From: an uncultured Saprospiraceae bacterium
GTDB lineage: Bacteria; Bacteroidota; Bacteroidia; Chitinophagales; Saprospiraceae
Length of the DNA: 39,609 nt
Direction: 5' to 3'
Assembly: GCA_938028705.1 (NCBI GenBank)
Contig: CALIZI010000457.1
Location: 1-39,609, forward strand
The position numbers and the translations under genes are program-made. Shown one piece after another: positions 8,546 to 16,014 of the stretch; within the stretch, counting starts at the first letter, position 1; every line of letters begins with the position of its first letter. The notes beneath the pieces are model-generated. The model was not told where the DNA came from and made no database searches. It worked only from the letters and a program-made list of their open reading frames with translations.

Positions 8546-8687
8546 CAAGTATTCCGTTTGGTAAACTTTAAAAGTTTGCTAAACGTAAGCAATACACTGA
8601 CATTTAGTTAGTTACAAATTTTGGTGATATACTTCTCCGATAGCTATCGGAGACCAAACTCGAAAAGTTTAGCAAACGGAATTACTT
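8546..8687. repeat. Palindromic element, family 1, copy 1
   Basis: Imperfect inverted arms TCCGTTTGGTAAACTTT (8553-) and AAAGTTTAGCAAACGGA (ending 8680), extended by AAGTA / TTACTT outside, enclose a perfect 18-bp palindrome CTCCGATAG-CTATCGGAG at 8635-8652. A second copy lies at 10955-11094 with the same order of parts. Confidence 0.8.
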
Positions 8688-8725
8688 GTTTTTTATTTTA
8701 TTTAAAATTTTGAACATGCTCTAAT

Positions 8726-8937
8726 CTTGACAATGTCACGTTTTGAAAATATAAATATGTTTATGTTTGAAATGGGATATTTTTTTCCGAATTTGGGCTA
8801 AAACTCGTCAGACATGTAAGCCTTGCCGGAAAATATGAGATCGTCGGTGAATTTTGAAAATGTCAGACGAGTTTTAGCCCAAATTCAAGAGCAGACATCA
8901 ACTATATTGAATAAAAATCGAACATGACATTATAAAG
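8726..8937 (-). repeat. Palindromic element, family 2, full copy
   Basis: A 212-bp element with outer inverted ends (CTTGACAATGTCACG / CATGACATTATAAAG) and long inner arms: GGGCTAAAACTCGTCAGACA within 8789-8815 and TGTCAGACGAGTTTTAGCCC within 8860-8886. Its reverse complement aligns along its length with 39463-39609 at the window end. No protein is encoded. It lies directly downstream of the aldo/keto reductase stop and could also act as a terminator. Confidence 0.85.
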
Positions 8938-8945
8938 TTATTCTA

Positions 8946-9812
8946 TCAGGCAATCTTCTCCCCCGTAGCCGCCTGCCACAGGTCGTACCATTCCACCCTG
9001 TCCAATGTCATCTCAAGAGCTTTCACCGCTGTTTTGACCCGTTCAATTTTGGTCGTACCCAATACAGGTAAAATACCCGACGGATGCCTGAGCAACCAAG
9101 CCAGTAAGAGCTGGTCTAGGCTTGCATGATGCTTTTCCATCATCGGTTGAGCAACGGTTTTGATGCGTGCCGACATATCGTTTTCGGCAAACACCGCACC
9201 ACCACCAAGCGGCGACCATGCTTGCGGACGTATGCCATGTCGCATACATTGGTCGAGTGTACCATCACCAAAGGCATGGCGGTGTGCAATAGAGATTTCG
9301 ACTTGATTGGTAGCGAGCGGGAAGGCTTCATTAAGTAGCTGAAATTGAGCAGGTGTAAAGTTGGACACGCCAAAAGATTTGACCTTGCCGGAAGCCAGCA
9401 ATTGAGTAAATGCTTCGGCGATTTCGTCGGGCTGCATCAGGTAATCGGGGCGATGCAAGAGCAGCATATCAATGTATTCCGTCTGCAATTCGCGCAAGGA
9501 ATTTTCTACCGACCACAAGATATGTTCCTTGCTCAAATCGTAGGATTTGATACGATACTTGGGGCGTTGTTCGCATACACGACAGATACCGCACTTGGTG
9601 ATGATTTGCAATTGGTCGCGCAGATGCGGGGCTTGTTTCAGTACCTTACCGAAGTCCGCTTCTGTGGTATAATCGCCGTAAATATCCGCATGGTCGAAAG
9701 TCGTCATTTGCAGTTCAAGACAGGTTTCTATAAAATCCTGCCATTGGGCAGTTGGCAGCTTGGCATCCCAAGTACCGAGACGCATAGTGCCAATAATAAG
9801 TGGTGAAAACAT
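8946..9812 (-). CDS. Aldo/keto reductase, YdhF-like
   Basis: NAD(P)H-dependent carbonyl reductase with a TIM-barrel fold, cytoplasmic, physiological substrate unknown. The 288-residue product from the ATG at 9812 has the family signatures: GTMRLGTWD at the N-terminus; DHADIYGDY with the catalytic Asp and Tyr; ITKCGI with the catalytic Lys; LLLHRPD with the His; GKVKSFGVSNFTPAQ; and the late PVLGTTKIERVKTA cofactor region. Overall it looks closest to the E. coli YdhF group. Upstream codons (to 9911) only translate a TTTTACATT repeat, so the later ATG was chosen. A minus-strand promoter is predicted at 9949-9978. Confidence 0.88.
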   Translation of the reverse strand: MFSPLIIGTMRLGTWDAKLPTAQWQDFIETCLELQMTTFDHADIYGDYTTEADFGKVLKQAPHLRDQLQIITKCGICRVCEQRPKYRIKSYDLSKEHILWSVENSLRELQTEYIDMLLLHRPDYLMQPDEIAEAFTQLLASGKVKSFGVSNFTPAQFQLLNEAFPLATNQVEISIAHRHAFGDGTLDQCMRHGIRPQAWSPLGGGAVFAENDMSARIKTVAQPMMEKHHASLDQLLLAWLLRHPSGILPVLGTTKIERVKTAVKALEMTLDRVEWYDLWQAATGEKIA

Positions 9813-9827
9813 ATTTTTTTTAATATA

Positions 9828-9895
9828 AAATGTAAAATAATAAATGTAAAATGTAAAAGTGGCGATAGTACGTGAATTGAAATGTAAAATAAAAA
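9828..9895. repeat. Inverted copy of the TTTTACATT repeat
   Basis: ATGTAAAATAATAAATGTAA followed by more ATGTAAAA units and GGCGATAGTACG is the reverse complement of the repeat array at 1-200, including its GCGATAG segment. It lies in the predicted leader of the aldo/keto reductase mRNA. Confidence 0.7.
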
Positions 9896-9936
9896 CGTAT
9901 AAATCAGGCAACTAAAGTAGCCTGTACTGTTTATAA

Positions 9937-9967
9937 TTTGTTTTTTCACAAATATACACGATTTTTG
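9937..9967 (+). promoter_or_regulatory. Promoter of the sulfotransferase gene (TTTG-N19-GATTTTTG)
   Basis: TTTG at 9937-9940 and GATTTTTG at 9960-9967 (one mismatch to TAnnTTTG) are separated by 19 bases, the usual Bacteroidota spacing. The box ends four bases before the ATG at 9972, again predicting a leaderless message. It overlaps the opposite-strand promoter. Confidence 0.5.
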
Positions 9968-9978
9968 CTGAATGCAAA
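9949..9978 (-). promoter_or_regulatory. Promoter of the aldo/keto reductase gene (TTTG-N18-TATATTTG)
   Basis: On the minus strand, TTTG (9978-9975) and a perfect TAnnTTTG box TATATTTG (9956-9949) are 18 bases apart. The box points toward the reductase start at 9812, with a leader of about 130 bases that contains the inverted TTTTACATT repeat. Confidence 0.5.
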
Positions 9979-10850
9979 ACATCCATTTCATTGTCGGTAC
10001 GGGGCGTTGTGGTACCAATCTATTGAATAAAATGCTGGACTTTCATCCGCAATTACAAGCGGTGACGGAGACGCATTTTATCAGTACATTGGCTAGCCGA
10101 TTTGCAGATATGGAGCTATCCGCCGAAGATTTTTGGACGGTCATTGACGAGCATTACACCTCAAGCGGAACAAGAAAATGGACAGACGCACACCTCGAAG
10201 CCGCCAATATTTCCGATAAAGATTTTTTTAAAAAAGAATTTATAAAATACTGTCATTCACACCATACACACGCAGAGCGTATTATGGCATTTTTTAATTT
10301 TATTTATAAAAAAAATAATCACGATATTATAGATAAAACCCCTCAATATGGTTTGCAGATGCAAGCGATTTCGCGGCTGTTTCCACAAGCCAAATTTATT
10401 CATCTTATCCGCGACGGGCGTTTTGCGGCTACTTCAATGGTGAAGCATCCGGGTATATGTCGGCTTATCAATGGCGGACATCCTGACCAATTGCTCAACT
10501 TTAGTTATGAAGCGGCATTGAGTCAAGTGACAGCCGACGAACCGACTTTACAAGAAGCGATTAAGTATTGGGAAAAGGTCGTTTTAGCCATACAAAAACA
10601 AGCAAAAGGGCTAGCACCTTCACAGTATTTGGAATTGCATTATGAGGACTTGCTGACACATCCGCGCCATACCTTACAAACGGTGACAACTTTTCTCAAT
10701 ATTCGCTCAAAAGGATTTTGGCTATGGCGTGCCGCACGCATACCTGATAAAAAAATATTGATAAAAGAACGCACCCGCCTCAATGTTGATATGTATGACG
10801 AATTGACAGGTTTGGTGAAAAATACTTTGCAGGAAAATGGGTATTTTTAA
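9972..10850 (+). CDS. Sulfotransferase-family protein
   Basis: Probable PAPS-dependent sulfotransferase of the P-loop-like family (Sulfotransfer_3 type), 292 residues. The 5'-phosphosulfate-binding loop is VGTGRCGTNLLNKMLDFHP near the N-terminus. The 3'-phosphate-binding strand-helix is FIHLIRDGRFAATSM around residue 140, followed by a helical lid and the LELHYEDLLTHP motif, which is typical of the family just after the core. The acceptor is unknown; glycans, lipids or small molecules are all possible. No sulfate activation genes are nearby. The start codon follows a promoter box by four bases. The gene stands alone, divergent from the aldo/keto reductase. Confidence 0.8.
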   Translation: MQNIHFIVGTGRCGTNLLNKMLDFHPQLQAVTETHFISTLASRFADMELSAEDFWTVIDEHYTSSGTRKWTDAHLEAANISDKDFFKKEFIKYCHSHHTHAERIMAFFNFIYKKNNHDIIDKTPQYGLQMQAISRLFPQAKFIHLIRDGRFAATSMVKHPGICRLINGGHPDQLLNFSYEAALSQVTADEPTLQEAIKYWEKVVLAIQKQAKGLAPSQYLELHYEDLLTHPRHTLQTVTTFLNIRSKGFWLWRAARIPDKKILIKERTRLNVDMYDELTGLVKNTLQENGYF

Positions 10851-10890
10851 ATGTAAACGTGTCGATAGGGCGTGAAGTAATTTATTTGAA

Positions 10891-11174
10891 AAAATTTTGA
10901 CAAGTTTATCTGATTAGTTGACACTTCATACGATGTTAATTTTACACAAAATATAAGTAAGCCGTTTGGTAAACTTTTCAAGTTTGCTAAATGTGGGCAG
11001 GATACTGGAATTTATAATTAGCTACAAATCAGCACATTGCTTCTCCGATAGCTATCGGAGACCAAACTTTTTGAAGTTTAGCAAACGAAGTATTTAAATT
11101 TTATTTTCATTTTTAAAATCAGATTCCAAAAGTGTCAACTACTTTTATGATTTAGATGAACTTGTCAAAATTTT
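10891..11174. repeat. Nested inverted-repeat element containing family 1, copy 2
   Basis: Outer arms AAAATTTTGACAAGTTTATC (10891-10910) with TTGACACTT (10918-10926), and their imperfect reverse complement AGTGTCAAC ... ATGAACTTGTCAAAATTTT (11131-11174), enclose family 1 copy 2 (10955-11094). That inner copy has arms GCCGTTTGGTAAACTTTTCA / AAGTTTAGCAAACG and the central palindrome CTCCGATAG-CTATCGGAG at 11043-11060. This is an insertion within, or growth of, one palindrome around another. The stretch 10851-11579 holds only this element, a 37-codon frame, hairpins and heptamer repeats. Confidence 0.8.
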
Positions 11175-11269
11175 ATATATTTGTAAATCAAAATGATAAT
11201 GATGATAATTTACAGAAAGTGTTAGATAGTCCTGATTGGGAAGGAAGTGATAATTGGATAAAAAAATGA
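11156..11269 (+). CDS. Possible 37-residue small protein or gene remnant
   Basis: An open frame from an ATG at 11156 to TGA at 11267 encodes an acidic peptide beginning MNLSKFYIFVNQNDNDDN and ending DWEGSDNWIKK. Its first six codons come from the right arm of the repeat element. It is immediately followed by a hairpin (GAACGCTGT ... ACAGCGTTC, 11269-11293). I do not recognise it. It may be the tail of a gene displaced by the element, or chance. Confidence 0.2.
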   Translation: MNLSKFYIFVNQNDNDDNLQKVLDSPDWEGSDNWIKK

Positions 11270-11476
11270 ACGCTGTTTAGCGGGTACAGCGTTCCAAACC
11301 TTTGCAAGTTCCCTACCGAAGGTAGAGACCACTACAAAAATAGCATTTTTTTCTCATTTTTGCAAATATCCAACAAATCGAGTAGTATGAGAGTTGTTCG
11401 GATTACTTATAAACCCTTCGAGTAAGTAGTTGAAAAAACAAACTCAACATTTTGAACCACTACTTACGTTACGAAA

Positions 11477-11504
11477 AACGGCTCAAAGCAATGCTTCGAG
11501 CCGT
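11477..11504 (-). terminator. Terminator after clpC
   Basis: The hairpin AACGGCTC ... GAGCCGTT with a short inner AGC/GCT pairing is followed on the minus strand by TTTTTCG. It lies 76 bases beyond the clpC stop codon, in the right orientation. Confidence 0.7.
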
Positions 11505-11579
11505 TATACCATTTATATTAAAAAAAATATTTTACAAGTAGCCACATAAAACTATGGACTACGAACTATCAACTATGGA

Positions 11580-14147
11580 CTAATTTAGGTCACCATCCTC
11601 AGCTTTTTCGGGTTTTGCTTTTTTACGTTTCGGACCTACGATGTCAAGCGCGACTTCGTCTTTGGCTAAATCGGCTTTAATAACATCACCTTCCGCGAAG
11701 TCATCGTTTAGGATAGCTTCTGCAAGCGGATCTTCCAAATATTTCTGAATGGCGCGGTGCAATGGTCTTGCTCCGTATTGTGGGTCATAACCTTTCTTGG
11801 ACAAAAATTCTTTGGCTTTATCGGTCAGTTTGAGCGTGTAACCCATTTCGCTGATACGCTTATAAAGGTCTTCCAAAGCAATATCAATAATTTTAAAGAT
11901 ATGCTCCTGCTCCAAGCTATTGAAAATGACCACATCGTCAATACGATTCAAAAATTCGGGAGAGAAGGTGCGTTTCAAGGCATTCTCGATGACACTCTTC
12001 GAGTGGTCGGCTGCGCCTTCTTTACGCGATTTGGTTTGGAAACCAACCCCTTGTCCGAAGTCTTTGAGGTCGCGCACACCGATATTCGAAGTCATAATGA
12101 TTAGTGTATTTTTAAAATCCACTTTACGACCAAGTCCATCGGTCAGTTGCCCGTCGTCAAGAACTTGCAACAAGATATTGAACACATCAGGGTGTGCTTT
12201 TTCTATCTCGTCCAAAAGGATAACAGAGTAAGGCTTGCGGCGTACTTTTTCGGTCAGTTGTCCGCCTTCTTCATAACCCACGTATCCCGGAGGCGCACCA
12301 ATCAAGCGACTGATAGAGAATTTTTCCATGTACTCACTCATGTCAATTCGCACGAGGGCATCCTCTGTATCGAAGAGGTAACGAGCAAGGACTTTCGCCA
12401 ATTCGGTTTTACCGACACCCGTAGGTCCAAGGAAAATAAACGAACCAATCGGCTTGCTTGGGTCTTTCAAACCTACGCGATTACGCTGTATGGCTTTGGT
12501 GACTTTTTTTACGGGTTCATCCTGACCGATGACTGATTTTTGGAGGTCTTCTACCATGTTGAGCAGTCGCTTGCTTTCGCTTTGTGCGACACGCTTCATT
12601 GGTATGCCCGTCATCATAGCCACAACTTCCGCAATATCCTCATCATCAACGGGGTAGCGTTTGACTTTAGCATCTTCTTCCCATTGCAATTGTGCAAATT
12701 CAAGCTGGCGAATTAGCTTGGCTTCATCGTCGCGGAGGTCAGCAGCTTTTTCATATTGCTGGTCTTTGACCGCCAGATTTTTACGCTCTTTTAGGGTCTC
12801 TATTTTTTGTTCTAATTCGACAATATGTTGTGGCACATGAATATTTTTGAGGTGAACTCTCGCACCTACTTCGTCGAGTACATCAATCGCTTTGTCGGGC
12901 AAAAATCTATCTGTAATATATCGGTTACTGAGTTTTACACAGGCTTCTATCGCGCCTTCTTTATATTCTACATTATGAAAATCCTCGTATTTCGCTTTAA
13001 TATTTTCTAAAATATGAACAGCCTCTTCGGGTGAGGGCGGGTCAACGAGGACTTTTTGGAAACGACGGTCTAATGCACCGTCTTTTTCGATGTGTTGGCG
13101 ATATTCGTCCAATGTAGATGCGCCGATACATTGTAGCTCACCACGCGCGAGGGCAGGTTTGAAAATATTGGAAGCATCCAACGAACCTGTCGCGCCACCT
13201 GCACCTACGATGGTATGAATTTCGTCAATAAAAAGAATCACATCACGCGATTTTTCCAATTCATTCATAATCGCTTTCATGCGTTCTTCAAACTGACCGC
13301 GATATTTGGTACCTGCCACGAGTGCTGCCAAATCCAACATCACGATACGCTTACCAAACAAGGCACGCGACACTTTGCGTTGCGTGATTCGCAGCGCAAG
13401 TCCTTCTACGATTGCCGTTTTACCGACACCCGGCTCACCAATGAGTATCGGGTTATTCTTTTTACGACGGCTCAATATCTGCGATACACGCTCTATTTCT
13501 GTTTCGCGCCCGATGATGGGGTCAAGTCGTCCTTCTTCGGCGAGTTTGGTGACATCGCGTCCGAAATTGTCCAATACAGGTGTACGTGATTTGGAATTGC
13601 CTTTGCGTTGACTACTGCTGCCGGAAGAAAAACTACCGCTACGTTCTAAGTCATCATCATCGTCATAGTCATCCGAATCATGTACTTCACCTTGAATTTC
13701 GTGGCGCACATATTCCATTTCCGTTTTATAATGCTCGTAATCCACATCAAGATTATTAAGCACTTCTGCGCCCACCGTTTCAGGATATTTGAGTATGGCA
13801 AGCAGTAGATGTTCGGGACAAACCTCTTCATTTTTCTGTACGTGTGCTTCGAGTGTCATCGTTTTCAAAGCCCTTTCCGCATGTCTGTTGAGTGGCAGTT
13901 CGCCGAGTTCGATGCCCGGATTTGCCATTCTGCCTTTCGACGATGCGCTCGCAGTGATAATTTCTCTGAGTTCTTCTAAATCAATGCCAAGCGAGATGAG
14001 TACTTTTACGGCAAAGCTATTCATAGGCTTGCCAACGATACCCAACAACAAATGTTCTGTACCGATATAGTCATGTCCCAAGCGCAATGCCTCTTTTCTG
14101 CTCTGGGAAATAATCTCTTTTACCTTAGGAGAAACCTTCTTTTTCAT
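11580..14147 (-). CDS. clpC: ATP-dependent Clp protease ATP-binding subunit ClpC
   Basis: AAA+ unfoldase that feeds substrates to ClpP in the cytoplasm. From the ATG at 14147 the protein has 855 residues. In order: Clp_N double repeat ([20 protein letters not shown] and [14 protein letters not shown]), a charged linker, AAA-1 (Walker [10 protein letters not shown], Walker [11 protein letters not shown]), a UVR segment ([20 protein letters not shown]) that marks ClpC rather than ClpB, AAA-2 ([28 protein letters not shown]), the ClpP-docking VGF tripeptide in [10 protein letters not shown], and the C-terminal D2-small domain ([16 protein letters not shown]). An upstream ATG at 14204 would add 19 basic residues not typical of ClpC. 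No mcsA, mcsB or ctsR gene is next to it. Confidence 0.95.
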   Translation of the reverse strand: MKKKVSPKVKEIISQSRKEALRLGHDYIGTEHLLLGIVGKPMNSFAVKVLISLGIDLEELREIITASASSKGRMANPGIELGELPLNRHAERALKTMTLEAHVQKNEEVCPEHLLLAILKYPETVGAEVLNNLDVDYEHYKTEMEYVRHEIQGEVHDSDDYDDDDDLERSGSFSSGSSSQRKGNSKSRTPVLDNFGRDVTKLAEEGRLDPIIGRETEIERVSQILSRRKKNNPILIGEPGVGKTAIVEGLALRITQRKVSRALFGKRIVMLDLAALVAGTKYRGQFEERMKAIMNELEKSRDVILFIDEIHTIVGAGGATGSLDASNIFKPALARGELQCIGASTLDEYRQHIEKDGALDRRFQKVLVDPPSPEEAVHILENIKAKYEDFHNVEYKEGAIEACVKLSNRYITDRFLPDKAIDVLDEVGARVHLKNIHVPQHIVELEQKIETLKERKNLAVKDQQYEKAADLRDDEAKLIRQLEFAQLQWEEDAKVKRYPVDDEDIAEVVAMMTGIPMKRVAQSESKRLLNMVEDLQKSVIGQDEPVKKVTKAIQRNRVGLKDPSKPIGSFIFLGPTGVGKTELAKVLARYLFDTEDALVRIDMSEYMEKFSISRLIGAPPGYVGYEEGGQLTEKVRRKPYSVILLDEIEKAHPDVFNILLQVLDDGQLTDGLGRKVDFKNTLIIMTSNIGVRDLKDFGQGVGFQTKSRKEGAADHSKSVIENALKRTFSPEFLNRIDDVVIFNSLEQEHIFKIIDIALEDLYKRISEMGYTLKLTDKAKEFLSKKGYDPQYGARPLHRAIQKYLEDPLAEAILNDDFAEGDVIKADLAKDEVALDIVGPKRKKAKPEKAEDGDLN

Positions 14148-14190
14148 GGTAATGTATTTTTGAAACCCTTGTATTTTCTTTCTTCGATGG

Positions 14191-14205
14191 TATGTTTTGA
14201 ACATA
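14191..14205 (-). promoter_or_regulatory. Palindrome upstream of clpC, possible operator
   Basis: TATGTT-TTG-AACATA is a perfect 6-bp inverted repeat with a 3-base centre, about 45 bases before the clpC start. It could bind a dimeric regulator. No clear TAnnTTTG box with a partner was found nearby, so this is only suggestive. Confidence 0.25.
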
Positions 14206-14765
14206 CATTTAAAAACTTAGATAGTTTTGGAATTGTTCATTCAGCCCCTTCATTTCATAAACGTATCAACAACATCGTGCCATTATCTAAAAGCATGACA
14301 GATCTTCGGTATTGGGTTTTGATGACTGCGAAAATGTCATGTTTTGTTTTTCTAATGTTAATCAAAACGAATTTAAGGGGTTTTTGGTTGTAAAAAAAGT
14401 TTTAGGAGACTTTAACTATCGTTTTACAGGCATTTTTTTTTAACGTATTTTTATTAATTAATTAAATATTAAAATATTAATTATTATTTTAATGTAGTAT
14501 TCGGAAGGTGATTTGCAAAATTGTATTGCGTGTTTCGGTGAATGGTATTTATACACTAATAAACGTGAGTTAGTATAGTAAAGTTGCATCTTTAGGGTTT
14601 AGTACACGTTTAAATCTTAAATACAAACGAAAATATTTAACTATATTAAAATGCGTTAATTTTTTATTTTGAATAATATATAAATATGTATATATCTAAT
14701 TTAAAATTTCTTTTTATTTAAATTTATAATTATCAAATATTTAAACGCATATATCCGTTTAAGTG
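14206..14765. other. AT-rich gap, no gene seen
   Basis: The 560 bases between clpC and the glycosyltransferase stop are very AT-rich. They contain only short AT palindromes, such as TTAAACG-N8-CGTTTAA at 14741-14762, which may weakly terminate the glycosyltransferase transcript, and a candidate minus-strand -7-like box TACGTTTA at 14265-14258. No convincing coding frame or RNA gene was seen. Confidence 0.5.
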
Positions 14766-15893
14766 TTAAGATAATGATAAAATAAGCTCATAAATTCGTT
14801 TTACATAATCGTCTGTGCTAAACAGCAAAAGAGCTTTTTCACGTCCGGCTGCCCCCATTTCTCGCGCTCTTTCGGTCTTAATGATGAGTTGATTCATTTC
14901 CTTTGCCAAATCGTGTTCATTGCCCTCGTATAGCAAACCATTTTTGTTATGTTGTATCAGTTCGGGCGTGGCACCGCTACGGTAGCCAATGACGGGCAGG
15001 CTGTATGCCATTGCTTCGGCAGTCACGCGCCCCATACCTTCGTATAGCGAACACATCAACAAGGCATCGGCATTGCGATAAATTTCACTTGGGTCAGGCA
15101 CATAGCCCATGATACTGACTTTGTCTGCAAGTCCGTTTTTTTCACAAAATCGCCGCATACGCCACGTATAGATGCGTCGTCCTTTTCCTACAAAAATCAA
15201 TCGGATATTATCGTGTTTTTTTGCCAGTATATGAAAGGCTTTGAGGGCTTGCATTTGCTGCTTCATCGGGTGTATCAAGCCTACATTCAGAAAAGTAAAA
15301 CCCTTCGTCTGAGGGTTCTTTTCCGGCAACTTTTCCATCTGCGCTTTACTCATAATGCCATTATAAATCAAGTGTTTATCTGTCGTCACTTCATTTAATA
15401 CACCGTCAATCAAGGCTTGCGAAATACTCACTACTGCCGCCGAGCGATTCATCCATTTCACAAAATTTTTCTGACCAAAAACATAATTCGTTTTATAATG
15501 CTCACGCACAAATTCGCGGATATGCCAGACGTGTTTTTTTCCTAAGCGATGCGCCAAATATGCCCCTACCGCCGTAACGGAACTATTCGTATAAATGATG
15601 TCAGGATTAATCGCTGCGACTTGCTTGGCAAGGCGAGGTAAGATGATATAATTTTGTAAAATTCGTAAAGGAAAAAGATAGTAATTTGGTGAGACTTTGG
15701 TATAAACCCAATTGGTAAACGGCGCAACGATATACTCAATATTTTCGCTTTCAAGGGCAGTCGTAAAATCCCCTTTTCGGGGACATAAAACAATACTTTT
15801 CACGCCATATTTTTTCAATCCATTCATCAATCCCAGTAAGGAGCGATTAGCTCCCATCATCTGCGGGTAATGTGTGACGAAAAGAATGATCAT
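14766..15893 (-). CDS. Glycosyltransferase family 4
   Basis: Retaining GT-B glycosyltransferase of the GT4 type, 375 residues, acting at the cytoplasmic face in glycan or glycolipid synthesis. The N-terminal domain opens with VTHYPQMMGANRSLLGLMNG, a GANRSLL-type acceptor-loop motif, and contains DIIYTNSSVTAVGAYLAHRL and HVWHIREFVREHY. The C-terminal donor domain has FLNVGLIHPMKQ, LIFVGKGRR, and the E-x7-E region in SLYEGMGRVTAEAMAYSLPV followed by GATPELIQHNKNGLLYE. Donor and acceptor are unknown. The start codon comes immediately after a heptamer repeat array. It shares direction with the genes upstream but is separated from them by that array. Confidence 0.87.
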   Translation of the reverse strand: MIILFVTHYPQMMGANRSLLGLMNGLKKYGVKSIVLCPRKGDFTTALESENIEYIVAPFTNWVYTKVSPNYYLFPLRILQNYIILPRLAKQVAAINPDIIYTNSSVTAVGAYLAHRLGKKHVWHIREFVREHYKTNYVFGQKNFVKWMNRSAAVVSISQALIDGVLNEVTTDKHLIYNGIMSKAQMEKLPEKNPQTKGFTFLNVGLIHPMKQQMQALKAFHILAKKHDNIRLIFVGKGRRIYTWRMRRFCEKNGLADKVSIMGYVPDPSEIYRNADALLMCSLYEGMGRVTAEAMAYSLPVIGYRSGATPELIQHNKNGLLYEGNEHDLAKEMNQLIIKTERAREMGAAGREKALLLFSTDDYVKRIYELILSLS

Positions 15894-16014
15894 GAGAGTA
15901 ACGAGTAGCGAGTAGCGAGTAGCGAGTAACGAGTGGACGAGTAGTAAGTAGCGAATGAACCGTCAATATGCGTCGATTCGTCACTCACTACTCGTTACTC
16001 GTTACTCACTACTT
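15894..16014. repeat. Heptamer repeats forming an inverted pair
   Basis: GAGTAAC and GAGTAGC heptamers run head to tail through 15896-15955 (variants GAGTGGA, CGAGTAG and TAAGTAGC). After a short spacer with CGTCAATATGCGTCGATTCG, the complementary heptamers ACTCACT-ACTCGTT-ACTCGTT-ACTCACT follow up to 16012. The whole could fold as a long hairpin between the phospholipase-like gene and the glycosyltransferase gene. Confidence 0.8.

Noticed and set aside
11269-11293. Hairpin GAACGCTGT/ACAGCGTTC as a rho-independent terminator
   Set aside because: A nine-base stem is present but no T-tract follows on either strand within a few bases, so it was not listed as a terminator.
11757-14070. Several plus-strand open frames opposite clpC
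   Set aside because: Antisense shadows of a strongly conserved gene; no recognisable protein features.
14206-14765. Hidden RNA gene or small protein in the gap after the glycosyltransferase
   Set aside because: Only AT-rich sequence and weak hairpins; nothing resembling a tRNA, a riboswitch or a conserved frame by eye.
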